This document shows positions 28,083 to 37,077 of a stretch of 64,000 nucleotides of DNA, piece after piece. Every line of letters starts with the position of its first letter. Position 1 is the stretch's first letter. This stretch comes from Pararhizobium_B sp963760965 (GTDB lineage Bacteria; Pseudomonadota; Alphaproteobacteria; Rhizobiales; Rhizobiaceae): positions 496,001 through 560,000 of the forward strand of contig CAVXEW010000006.1 of assembly GCA_963760965.1 (NCBI GenBank). Reading direction: 5' to 3'. The notes beneath the pieces are model-generated. The model had not been told where the DNA came from and made no database searches. It saw nothing but the letters and a program-made list of their open reading frames with translations. A program made the position numbers and the translations under genes.

Positions 28083-31000
28083 ATGGTGATCCTGCGCTTC
28101 TTCTGGGCCGTTCTTACGTCGCGCTGGCTATGGGCCCTCATCGGGCTGGCGCTCCTTTCGCTCGTCGTCTGGATATTCGGCCCGATCGTCAGCGTCGGGC
28201 CGTACCAGCCGCTCGGCTCGGCGACCGCCCGTGTTGCGGTCATGGCGGCATTCGTCATCGTCTGGCTGGTCTGGCTGGTCATCGCCCAGCGCCGCGCGAT
28301 CCGGGCCAACCGCATGTTCGTCGCCGAGATCGCGGCGCCTGAGGAGCAGCCGAGCGCCGGCGAAGAGGCGGTCGCCGCCGTCGGCGCGCGGTTCCGGGAG
28401 GTGATGGGCGAGCTCAGGCGCCGCAAGCTGGGCGGGCGCCGCTTCCTGCGGGAATTGCCCTGGTACGTGATTGTCGGGCCGCCTGCGACGGGCAAGACCA
28501 CGGCCCTTCGGCAGTCGGGCCTCGATTTCCCCATCGATCTCAACGACGACCTCAGCGGGGTTGGCGGCACGCGCAACTGCGACTGGTTCTTCTCCGAACA
28601 TGCCGTGCTCATCGACACGGCCGGACGCTATACCGAGCAGGAGAGCGCCCCCGACGCCGACGCTGCGGAGTGGCTGGGCTTTCTCGATCTCCTCAAGAAG
28701 CATCGTGGCCGCCGGGCGCTGAACGGCGTCATCGTCGCGCTCGCGGTCGATGCCCTGTGGGAGGGCGACGAGGCGATCCGCGCCCATGCCAGGAAGATCC
28801 GGCGTCGCCTGGCCGAGATCAACGAACGGCTGGAAATCCGTCTGCCGGTCTATCTGATGCTGACCAAGGCCGACCTGATCAAGGGCTTCGAGCCCTTCTT
28901 CGGCAACCTGACGACGGCTGCCCGCGAGCAGGTGTGGGGCACGACCTTTCCGGCCTCTTCGGCGCCCGAACCGGCGGCCGTCGCCGACGGCATCTCCGCG
29001 CTCGCCCGGGAGCTCGAGAAGCGCATGGTGCCGCGGCTCGAGGACGAGGAGCGCCTGTCCGCACGCGCGGAAATCTTCCGGTTCCCCGCCCAGGTCGAAA
29101 GCCTTTCGGAGCCGATCCGCCTTCTCGTCGATGCCACCTTCGGCGAGAGCCGCTACGAGGAGAGCGGCTGGCTCCGCGGGATCTACCTGACGTCGGCAAC
29201 CCAGGAGGGCGCCCCGGTCGATCGCCTGACGGCGCAGTTGTCTGCATCCTTCGGTCTGCCGGCCCAGCGAAGTGCGTCGATGCCCCGGTCGCAGAAGCGC
29301 AGCTTCTTCCTGAAGGGTCTGCTGGGCGACGTCGTCTTCAAGGAGGCCGGGCTCGGGGTCTTCGATGCCCGGATGATGCGAAGGCGTGCCTGGATCTGGC
29401 GCGGAGCGGCCGGTCTCAGCGCGGCGGCCGCCCTCGTTGTCGCCGGCTTCTTCATAGCCTCCTACCACGACAACGCGACCGCGATGGAAGCGCAGGCCAC
29501 GCAGTTCGGTGCTCTCCAGGGGCCGCTCGAGGCCATCGCGGCGAGGCCCGTGCCGGTCGAAAACCCCGACATGCCGACGGGCCTTGCCGCCGCCGCCGCA
29601 GTGGAGGCCGCGCAGGTTCCCCGGCCCAACTCGTTCCGCGACATTGCCGGGCCCACCGCCGCGCCGGAAATGCTTCAGACCCAGAGCGACGTCTACGACC
29701 GCGTCCTGCGCAACGTCCTCGAACCGCGAATGGTGGCGCTCCTGGAAGCAGCGATGTGGCGTCAGCTGCGCGACCCCGATTTCATGTTCGGAGCGTTGAA
29801 GACGTACCGGATGATGACGGGGCTTTCCCCCATGGACCCGGCCTTCGCGCGCAGCTGGTGGGCTGACGTTCTGCCGAATTATGCGCCCGTTCCGCCGTTT
29901 GCGTCGGCGGACGCGGAGCAGCACGAGCTGGCGGCCCTCGACCGCATGGCCGTCGACGACAGCTACGTCGAGCCGGACAGGGCACTCGTGGCGGAGGCGC
30001 TGAAGAGCGTCTGCTCGATCTCTCTGCCCGTTCGGGCCTATCGGGCGCTGCTCGCGGACAAGGCCGTTAAGGACCTGAAGGAATGGGTGCCGGCCAGCTT
30101 CGTCGGCCCGAACGGCCTCAAGGTGCTGACCCGGCGTTCCGACAAGACGCTCCGCTCGGGCCTGCCGGGCGCCTTCACCTATGACGGCTTTCACAACGTG
30201 ATCCTCGACCGGGTCGACGAGGTCGCCGCACAGGCCGCTCTCGACCGTACCGTCTTCGAAGGCGGTTGCGAGGAGAATTCGCAGACTTCGGTGCCGGCGC
30301 TCTCTCGCGACATCCTGAAACTCTACTACGAGGACTTCGTCGCCCGCTGGGACAGCCTGCTGCATGACATTCGCCTGGCGCCGCTGACGAACCTCAACGT
30401 CGCCAGCGAGAACCTGAAGGACCTTTCCAGCCGCAATTCCGCGCTCAAGCGCCTTCTCACCGCCGTGGTCCACGAGACTGACCTGACCCGCACGGAGGAT
30501 GCGTCGGCCAGGAAGGCGACGGACACCAGGCTGGCCTCGAAGCTGTTCGCAAAGCTCGGCAAGCTCGGGAAGCTGGCGAAGACGGGAGTGAAGCTCATGC
30601 CGCGTGGCGGTGGCGGCAACGACATCGACCGGACCGGTGCGAGCGTCGCCGAACATTTCAAGCCGCTCAAGGGAACGATCGCGGAGGTTGACGGACAGCC
30701 TCCGTCGCTCGACGCGGCCGTTGCGGCGATGACGGCGCTTTCCAACATGCTGCAGACCGTCATGGCCAGTCCGAACCCGCCGGAGGCGATCAAGAAGCAG
30801 GGCGGCCTTGCCGAGCTTACCGGGGCCGTCGCCCGGCAGGCGCAGATCCTGCCCGACCCCGTCAACCTCTGGCTCGCCGGCATTGCGGGCGACACGAGCG
30901 GGCTGACGCAGAAGGCGGTCGCCTCGGAGCTGAACGCCATCTGGCGCTCCGATATCCTGCCGTTCTGCCGGGCGGCGCTCGACAATCGCTATCCCTTCGC

Positions 31001-31614
31001 GCCCGACAGCGCTGTCGACGTCAACATACGCGACTTCACGCGGCTGTTCGGGCCGGGGGGTCTGATCGACACGTTTCACCAACGACAACCTGCTGCCCTA
31101 TGTGGATACCACGGGCGAACCCTGGAAGTGGCGCGCCGACCTCGGTCTCGCCCCGGCTGTCCTCGCCGATTTCGAGCAGGCGCGCCACATCCGCGACGAT
31201 CTCTTCCCCGGCGGGACGGGGCCGGTGATGAACTTCACCCTGGAGCCGAAGGACCTCTCGCCGAGCGCGGTGCGAATGACGCTCAATCTCGACGGGCAGA
31301 CGCTCGAATACTTCAACAACGCCACCCGCCCGCAGCCGATGACCTGGCCCGGCAAGGATGGCACCGGCGTCATTTCGCTCGCCTTCCAGCCGGTCGACGG
31401 GTCGCCGCAGGTGATGATCAACGAGACCGGAAGCTGGGCCTGGCTCAGGCTGCTCCGCGGCGGCCGGTTCCGGCCGACGAACCAGCCGGACGTCTACGGC
31501 CTGCGGCTCGGCATGAAGAACTACTACGTCGACTTCGAATTGCGCGCATCGAGTGTCGAGAACCCCTACAATCTGGAGATGTTCAGGAAATTCACGTGCC
31601 CGCCAAACATCTGA
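28083..31614 (+). CDS. tssM: T6SS inner-membrane protein TssM/IcmF, first copy (one frameshift)
   Basis: About 1,176 residues. Two N-terminal membrane helices (SRWLWALIGLALLSLVVWIF; VAVMAAFVIVWLVWLVI) are followed by a cytoplasmic P-loop domain, GPPATGKTTALRQSGLDF, with VLIDTAGRYTEQE as the DTAGRY Walker B-like motif. A third helix (AAGLSAAAALVVAGFFIAS, about 450) precedes the periplasmic IcmF region. An extra T at about 31,075 (GTTTCACC for GTTCACC) shifts the frame to TNDNLLPYVDTTGEPWKW, ending CPPNI at 31,614. TssM spans the inner membrane and contacts TssJ. A second TssM gene lies at 42,367. Confidence 0.92.
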
Positions 31615-32138
31615 CGACAGGCTTCTACGGCAAGATCCCTGCGGCCGGTGATTTCGTCTCGCGGGGCCTGCCGGGGGATTTCATCCGGGCCTGGGACCGG
31701 TTCGCGGCCTCGTGGCTCGTGCCGCCGATAGTCGACGGTACCTGGCACGACGACATCGTGCTGCGCTTTGCTTCGGGCGGCTTCGGAGCCGCTGCGATGG
31801 CCGGCATCGTCATGCCGAGCCGGGACAGGGCGGGCCGGCGCTTTCCGCTGACCGTGGCGGCCGCCTCCGACCGGGCGGCCGAAGAGCTCGCCTGCGATGC
31901 GCCGGACTGGTTCGACGGGCTGGAGGAGCGGGCGCGCGCCGCGACGCGCGAGGGCGCCACTGCCGACGAACTTGCGGCGGCGCTCGCGGCGGTCGCGGCC
32001 CCGTCCGCGCGGGAACGCGACAGGTCCGGCGGCGGGCTCTTATTCTGGACGGCGGACGCGCACCCGTCCGGGTCGACGCCGAAGCGCCGGGCGATGGCAC
32101 TGGGCCGGCTGCTCGCCCGTGAGCCGGAGGCGAACTGA
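31596..32138 (+). CDS. tagF: T6SS post-translational repressor TagF
   Basis: 180 residues from GTG 31,596, overlapping the end of tssM by 19 bases. The typical TagF/SciT start is seen: TTGFYGKIPAAGDFVSRGLP, then FIRAWDRFAASW and GIVMPSRDRAGRRFPLTVAA. TagF holds the T6SS inactive in species using the threonine-phosphorylation pathway, by interaction with Fha. It occurs here with FHA, PppA and PpkA genes, so the whole regulatory set is present. Intact. Confidence 0.9.
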   Translation: MPAKHLTTGFYGKIPAAGDFVSRGLPGDFIRAWDRFAASWLVPPIVDGTWHDDIVLRFASGGFGAAAMAGIVMPSRDRAGRRFPLTVAAASDRAAEELACDAPDWFDGLEERARAATREGATADELAAALAAVAAPSARERDRSGGGLLFWTADAHPSGSTPKRRAMALGRLLAREPEAN

Positions 32139-33243
32139 TGCAGATCTGGAACCGGAGCGGCTTCCTGCACGCGTTCACCATGGGCATGGACGTGGCTGCC
32201 CGCGAGTACATCGTCGTGGTCGTGAAGGGCACGTTCGACTTTCCCCGAGCAGGCGGGCGGGCCGGTCCGGCGGTCGGCCGAGCAGGTTCCGCTGGTCATG
32301 GCCGATACGCAGACCGGGGAGCCCGGCTATTCGGCGACGCTCTGGGAAACGGATTTCGCCTTCCGCAAGCCGCGCTGCGACGTCGATCGCCAATGGCTGC
32401 GCATACGCCCCGGGCGGCAGGCCGGCCGAGCGCGTGCCGGTCGGCATCAAGGTCGGCAACTGGTCGAAGCTCTTCGAGGTCGTCGGCGACCGGGAATGGC
32501 GGGCCCGCGGCCCTGTCTTCGTCGCGACAGGGCCGCTGCCCTTTCTCGAGATGCCGATCTCCTACGACAACGCCTGGGGCGGAGCCGACCGGCTCGACCC
32601 GGACGACGCGGCGCCGGACAGCTATCGCCACAATCCGGTCGGCACAGGATGGGCACGCACGCGCAACCAGCGCTTCATTCCCGGCCTGCGCCTGCCCAAC
32701 ACACAGGCGGTCGGCGAGGAGATCCGCTCTCCCTTCGGCGACTACCGGCCGATGAGCTTCGGTCCTATGGGGCGCGGATGGCCGGGCCGCATCGAACATG
32801 GCGGCACCTACGACCAGAAGTGGATCGACGACGTCTTCCCGTTCCTGCCGGCGGACTTCGACGAGCGATATTTCCAGATGGCCCCGCCGGACCAGCAGAT
32901 CGATCATCCGAGGGGCGGCGAAGAGGTGCAACTCGTCAACCTGACGCCGCGCGGCCGCGAGGTGTTTCGCCTGCCGGCGACGGCGCTGCCGATGACGCTG
33001 TTCAAAGGAAGGGACAGGGCTTTCGAGGGCGACCTGTTGCCCGACACGATCCTGTTCGACACCACGAACCGCCGTTTTTCTCTCGTCTGGCGCATCCAGC
33101 AGCGCATCCGGCGCTCCGTTCTGGATTTCACCGAGTGCTGGGTCGGCGCGCCGACGCGCGCGATGGTCCGGGCAAGGGAAGCGGGGAAGCGGTATGTTCC
33201 CTTGTCCGGGGAGCCGGCCGGAAGCGGGGCGGCAGCCGCATGA
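32138..33243 (+). CDS. DUF2169 effector-adaptor protein (two frameshifts)
   Basis: Starts MQIWNRSGFLHAFTMGMDVA with VVVVKGTFDFP, the DUF2169 N-terminus. An extra C at about 32,245 (CCCC for CCC) shifts to EQAGGPVRRSAEQVPLVMAD. A second shift at about 32,385 leads to VIANGCAYAPGGRPAERVPV and PISYDNAWGGADRLDPDD, FVDYEP-like elements and DQKWIDDVFPFLPADFDERY. About 367 residues. DUF2169 proteins are adaptors needed to load DUF4150 PAAR-like effectors, as for Tde2 in Agrobacterium. The DUF4150 effector gene two positions downstream fits this role. Confidence 0.85.
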
Positions 33244-34262
33244 ACGGCCGTCTCGATATCCTGTCTGTCGGCATGGTGACTGCGGTCGGTCTGGACGCGC
33301 CGTCATCCTGTGCGGCGATGCGTGCCAGGCTGGACGGCTTCCAGGAGACGCGCTTCATGGGGCCGGGCGGCGACTGGCTGGTTGGCGCGCCCGTGCCGCT
33401 TCCGCGCAACTGGATCGGTGGCAAGCGCATGGCGCATCTCGCGGCCGCCGCCATCTGCGAGGCCTTCGAGGCGGTTCCCGAAGCCCGGGGCCGCACCGCG
33501 CTCCTCCTCTGCCTGGCGGAGGAGAACCGCCCCGGAATTCCCGTGCAGGATGGCCGGGCGCTGGCACGCGCCATTGCGGAGGTCGTCGAGGCCGAAGACA
33601 TCCGCCTGGCCGGAATCGTGGCTCACGGCCGCCCTTCCGGGCACGTGGCACTGGAGCAGGCCCGCCGGATGATCGGCGGGCGCGAGGTTCCGTTCGTCAT
33701 GATCGCAGCTGTCGACAGCTATCTGACGGCCGCTTCAATCTCGCACCATCTTTCCGACAGCCGTTTGCTGACGGCTGACAACCCCGACGGTTTCATTCCG
33801 GGCGAGGCGGCTGCGGCAGTGCTGTGCGCCGCGCCGGGGAAGGGCGCTCTTAGGCTCCTCGGCGTCGGCCTGACCCGCGAAAAGGCGTCGATCTACAACG
33901 CCGGCGACCTTCCCCTGCGGGGAGACGGCATGACGAACGCCTACCGGGCCGCCCTGGACGAGGCCGGCCTCGACATGAATCGCCTCGGCTATCGCATCGC
34001 GGACCTGATCGGGGAGCAGTACTGGTTCAAGCAATCGGCGCTCGCGTCGCTCCGCCTGCTGCGTGGCCGGCACGAGTTCCAGGACATCTGGTCACCCGGC
34101 GAATCCCTCGGCAATGTCGGTGCCGCAGCCGTGCCGCTGATGATCGGCATGGCCTGGACCGCGGCGCGCAAGCGCTATGCCGCCGGCAACCCCGTCCTGA
34201 TAGAGGCATCCAATGACGGCGGGGCCTGCGGCGCCGCAGTCTTCGCGGCGAGGGCAGCCTGA
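33240..34262 (+). CDS. thiolase/ketosynthase-like T6SS-associated protein
   Basis: 340 residues, intact, ATG overlapping the preceding stop. The protein has the layout of a beta-ketoacyl synthase half (VGMVTAVGLDAPSSCAAMRA, VPFVMIAAVDSYLTAASI, PGEAAAAVLCAAPGKGALRL, SPGESLGNVGAAAVPLMIGM) but the nucleophile cysteine position reads AAVDSY rather than a DxAC motif, so condensing activity is doubtful. Such thiolase-like proteins are regularly encoded between DUF2169 and DUF4150 genes and probably help assemble or fold the effector. The stop overlaps the effector ATG (TGATG). Confidence 0.7.
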   Translation: MNGRLDILSVGMVTAVGLDAPSSCAAMRARLDGFQETRFMGPGGDWLVGAPVPLPRNWIGGKRMAHLAAAAICEAFEAVPEARGRTALLLCLAEENRPGIPVQDGRALARAIAEVVEAEDIRLAGIVAHGRPSGHVALEQARRMIGGREVPFVMIAAVDSYLTAASISHHLSDSRLLTADNPDGFIPGEAAAAVLCAAPGKGALRLLGVGLTREKASIYNAGDLPLRGDGMTNAYRAALDEAGLDMNRLGYRIADLIGEQYWFKQSALASLRLLRGRHEFQDIWSPGESLGNVGAAAVPLMIGMAWTAARKRYAAGNPVLIEASNDGGACGAAVFAARAA

Positions 34263-35200
34263 TGACCGTTTTCGCCAACGGCCTGGAGGTCGCCTGCAAG
34301 GCGCAGAACAACAAGGTCATTGCCGCCTTTCCCGACGTCTGCTTCACGCCGCCCGAATGCCCCGCCACCCCGCCGGGCGTACCGGTTCCCTATCCGTCCT
34401 TCGGAATGGATTCCGATACGGACAGCGGCACCAGCACCGTCAAGATCGGTGGCCAGACGATCACGCAGAAAAACAAGTCCTACTACACGAAGACGACGGG
34501 CACCGAGGCGGGCTGCGCGGCGAAGAAGGGCGTAATCACCTCGACCAACACCGGCAAGGAATACGCCGTAGCCTGGTCGAGCAACGTGAAGGCGGACGGA
34601 GAACCGGTCAACCGGATGACCGACCTCTCGACGAACAACCATGCCTCGCCACAAGGCAATGCGCCTCCATTTCCGAAGATCGGCAAGGTTCAGGGAGCAG
34701 TCATCAGTACCGAAGACTGTCTGGTGGGCGAATATGCCAAGATTTGGGTCAAGTGCGCGGAATACGGCGGCGAGGCACATCACATCGTTCCGGACAAATG
34801 CTTTCGAACGGGCTCCCGACGATCGAAGCCTGATGCGGCGGGCATGATCAGCCGCACACTTGATGGCACCGACTACGACATCCTCGCGCGTGTCGAGAAC
34901 GCCCCCACTCTCGACGAAGGGATGTGCATCTGCCTTATGCCCGCGCAGCACGACCAGATTCACGCGCTCGAGCGCGAGGCACTCGCCGGAATTGGCGATG
35001 GCCGTACCGCGAGTGTCGACGAAATCTATCCAGCCTGCCATGAAACGCTGGAGAACGTGGAAGGATTGAGCGACGACTGCGTCGACGCGGCGAATGAGGC
35101 GACGGAAGACCAGTGGAACAATTTCGAGGATGGGCAAACGCTCAGGACGTCGAACCGGCTTCCCGACGCCGATGCCGTGGATAGTATGCTGGGCATCTAG
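34262..35200 (+). CDS. PAAR-like (DUF4150) effector with HNH/AHH-type nuclease domain
   Basis: 312 residues, intact. The N-terminal DUF4150 PAAR-like domain (about 1-140; MTVFANGLEVACKAQNNKVI, FPDVCFTPPECP, CFTPP and STNNHASPQGN) sharpens the VgrG tip. The C-terminal part from about 168 carries EAHHIVPDKC (H173, H174) and, further on, VENAPTLDEGMCICLMPAQH (H230) with DQIH (H234), the pattern of AHH/HNH-endonuclease toxin domains. It is therefore a predicted DNA-cutting effector carried on the spike. Direct neighbours are the DUF2169 adaptor and thiolase-like genes upstream and a probable immunity gene 29 bases downstream. Nuclease assignment is by motif only. Confidence 0.75.
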   Translation: MTVFANGLEVACKAQNNKVIAAFPDVCFTPPECPATPPGVPVPYPSFGMDSDTDSGTSTVKIGGQTITQKNKSYYTKTTGTEAGCAAKKGVITSTNTGKEYAVAWSSNVKADGEPVNRMTDLSTNNHASPQGNAPPFPKIGKVQGAVISTEDCLVGEYAKIWVKCAEYGGEAHHIVPDKCFRTGSRRSKPDAAGMISRTLDGTDYDILARVENAPTLDEGMCICLMPAQHDQIHALEREALAGIGDGRTASVDEIYPACHETLENVEGLSDDCVDAANEATEDQWNNFEDGQTLRTSNRLPDADAVDSMLGI

Positions 35201-35229
35201 GCCCGGTCTCGAAGGCGAAGGAGTACCAG

Positions 35230-36276
35230 ATGCCGCAAATTCATGCTTCGCTTGCTATCTCCGCCAAACAAGCCGCTGTTTCGATAGGTGAATTGAGTGA
35301 TGACGACCCATTCAGCAAATTGGTCGTCTTCACCGAGGATGGCCCGGTCGTCTGGGGGCATGTTTCGGTCCGGCGGACGCTGGTCTCGATCGCCGCCTTT
35401 GCGAGCGCCACCGCCGGACAAGACGTTTTCGTAGCAATGAGCAACGAGGGTGACGTCTACTTCGCCGAGGGAAAGGCACCGCGCGAAAAAATTCCCGGCG
35501 CCGGGGTGCTGAGCGACGACGCAGACGGCTACGGTTCGATGACATCGATACGGCGTCTCGATGGCCAACTTTGGGCCTGCGGACACGGTGCGCAGATCTA
35601 TGTCCGCGCCGGACCGGCCAACTGGCAGCGCATCAGCGACAGGACGTCACCCGATCTGGGAGATCTGCGCTTTCTCGCTCTTGCAAAGAGCTCCAAGGCT
35701 CTGGCGGCTTGCGGTTTCACCAGTTCCGTCAAGAGATCGGTGTCGGCAGGCGAGCAAGCAGAGATGGAAGCCGCGCGCGCCCGTGGTGACTTGCGAACGT
35801 ATCGGTCCATGATCCGGGAGTCCCGAAAGGCCGTTTCCCGCCCCCAAGGCTGCCTGTTTCTCCTCGAGAACCGTGTCTGGCGTGCGGCCGATCTTCCTAA
35901 CAACAACTACCTGCATGACGTGCGCTGTCTTCCGGACGGACGCTTCGTGGCCGTCGGCTCGGCGGGGACGATCGTGGCGGGTGAGCGTCCGGACCAGATG
36001 GAGGATTTCAGCGTTCCCGGACTGTCGGAAAGGCTAGTTTGCGTGCGCATGGAAAACGACCAGATCTACGTCTTGGGCGAGACGAGCGTCCTGCTGCTTG
36101 CGAGCGATCTGTCATTCGTCGACACTTGGCCATTGCCAACGGACCTTGGCGATCCCGTCGGCATCGACGCCGTGCAGGGGTGCGTCTGGTTCTTCGGACG
36201 AAACGGCATGGCGCGGCGCCACGCCGGCACGTGGCAGACGGTCGATATCCCGCCGGAATTCTGGCAACGACCCTGA
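35230..36276 (+). CDS. putative immunity protein, beta-propeller-like
   Basis: 348 residues, intact, preceded by AGGAG (GAAGGAGTACCAG). The sequence is made of repeated beta-strand blades: RRTLVSIAAFASA-QDVFVAM, DGQLWACGHGAQIYVRAGPA, LPDGRFVAVGSAGTIVAGE, VRMENDQIYVLGETSVLLL, VQGCVWFFGRNGMARRHAGT. No signal peptide, so cytoplasmic. Its position immediately after a nuclease effector gene is that of a cognate immunity protein; large propeller-type immunity proteins are known for DUF4150 effectors, but the pairing here is inference. Confidence 0.55.
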   Translation: MPQIHASLAISAKQAAVSIGELSDDDPFSKLVVFTEDGPVVWGHVSVRRTLVSIAAFASATAGQDVFVAMSNEGDVYFAEGKAPREKIPGAGVLSDDADGYGSMTSIRRLDGQLWACGHGAQIYVRAGPANWQRISDRTSPDLGDLRFLALAKSSKALAACGFTSSVKRSVSAGEQAEMEAARARGDLRTYRSMIRESRKAVSRPQGCLFLLENRVWRAADLPNNNYLHDVRCLPDGRFVAVGSAGTIVAGERPDQMEDFSVPGLSERLVCVRMENDQIYVLGETSVLLLASDLSFVDTWPLPTDLGDPVGIDAVQGCVWFFGRNGMARRHAGTWQTVDIPPEFWQRP

Positions 36277-36299
36277 CCGCGGCTACGCCCACCCGGTGA

Positions 36300-36644
36300 C
36301 TACCGTCGCCTCGCCGTGGCAGCGAGAAATCTTCGCACTCTTTCGAGATCGAGATCGACAACTCGCTGGTTCGTGCGGGCCTTCAACATCCGGGTCACGA
36401 ACAACTCCCCCGCCTCGGGGAATTCCTCGTACCGCTCCCGCGCGATCTCCCGGCCGACGTCGCCGGCAACCCGCAGCCCGTCGAGATGGGCCTCCAGCCG
36501 TTCCACGAGCCGGGCGAGGCGCTCTTGGTCCATGTCCGGATTCTCCTCCGGGTGCAGGAGGTGGTGGTCGTAGACCGTCCAGAGAAAGGCCGCCATCTCG
36601 GCATGCTGGCGAACGATTTCGCGGAGAACCGGCGCCTTCGGCAT
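36300..36644 (-). CDS. truncated TIGR02270-like T6SS-associated protein
   Basis: 114 residues from ATG 36,644, which overlaps the stop of the DUF6484 gene (ATGA). It resembles the first quarter of TIGR02270 proteins (normally about 400 residues with HEAT-like repeats): REIVRQHAEMAAFLWTVYDH, LARLVERLEAHLDGLRVAGD and FPEAGELFVTRMLKA. The repeat region is absent: the stop at 36,300 is only 24 bases from the convergent immunity gene. So it is a truncated gene or a short variant. Role in T6SS unknown. Confidence 0.5.
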   Translation of the reverse strand: MPKAPVLREIVRQHAEMAAFLWTVYDHHLLHPEENPDMDQERLARLVERLEAHLDGLRVAGDVGREIARERYEEFPEAGELFVTRMLKARTNQRVVDLDLERVRRFLAATARRR

Positions 36645-37068
36645 CAGTTCAGGTTCACCGATCCGCCGCGGATGCGGTTGGCGGCGCTGGCGTGGCTGAC
36701 GAGATAGGTGCCGCGGATGGTTATGTGGCCGTCCTTCTCCATCACGATCCTCGCCTTGCCGCAACGCAACTCGAGCCTTCGGGGCGGTGACCAAGACCGT
36801 TCGCCGTCGCTTACGATCTCCGCCGGCGCCGGCTTTCGGAGGGGATCTACGATGCGGCCGACGATCAGCGGTCGCCGGGGATCGCCTTCCTCGAAGAGCA
36901 GGGCGACGTCGCAGCCGGCCATGTCCGGCGATAGCTCGGCAAGCGACCGCGCCTCGACGGCGCTGGCGTTCCTCGAGCCCGCCATAGGAGACCAGCGGGC
37001 CGCTTTCGCCGAAGCCCAGGAACTGGCCGATGACGACGCCGTGGATCTGTCCGCGCGTTTGTCTTCAC
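36644..37068 (-). CDS. DUF6484-type T6SS protein (two frameshifts)
   Basis: GTG 37,068 gives VKTNA. Removing one C leads to GQIHGVVIGQFLGFGESGPL and VSYGG, then after another shift RNASAVEARSLAELSPDMAG, CDVALLFEEGDPRRPLIVGR and GKARIVMEKDGHITIRGTYL. The I-x-GVVIG start, CDVALLFEEGDP and the closing strand repeat are the DUF6484 pattern. These small proteins follow vgrG genes and probably act in effector loading or spike assembly. About 140 residues; ten bases separate it from vgrG. Confidence 0.7.
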
Positions 37069-37077
37069 CTTGATCCC

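Noticed and set aside
20419..31088. Very long minus-strand frames (823 and 986 codons) across tssE-tssG and tssM
   Set aside because: Antisense shadows of intact tssF/tssG and tssM; composition is typical of out-of-frame translation and no ribosome site is present.
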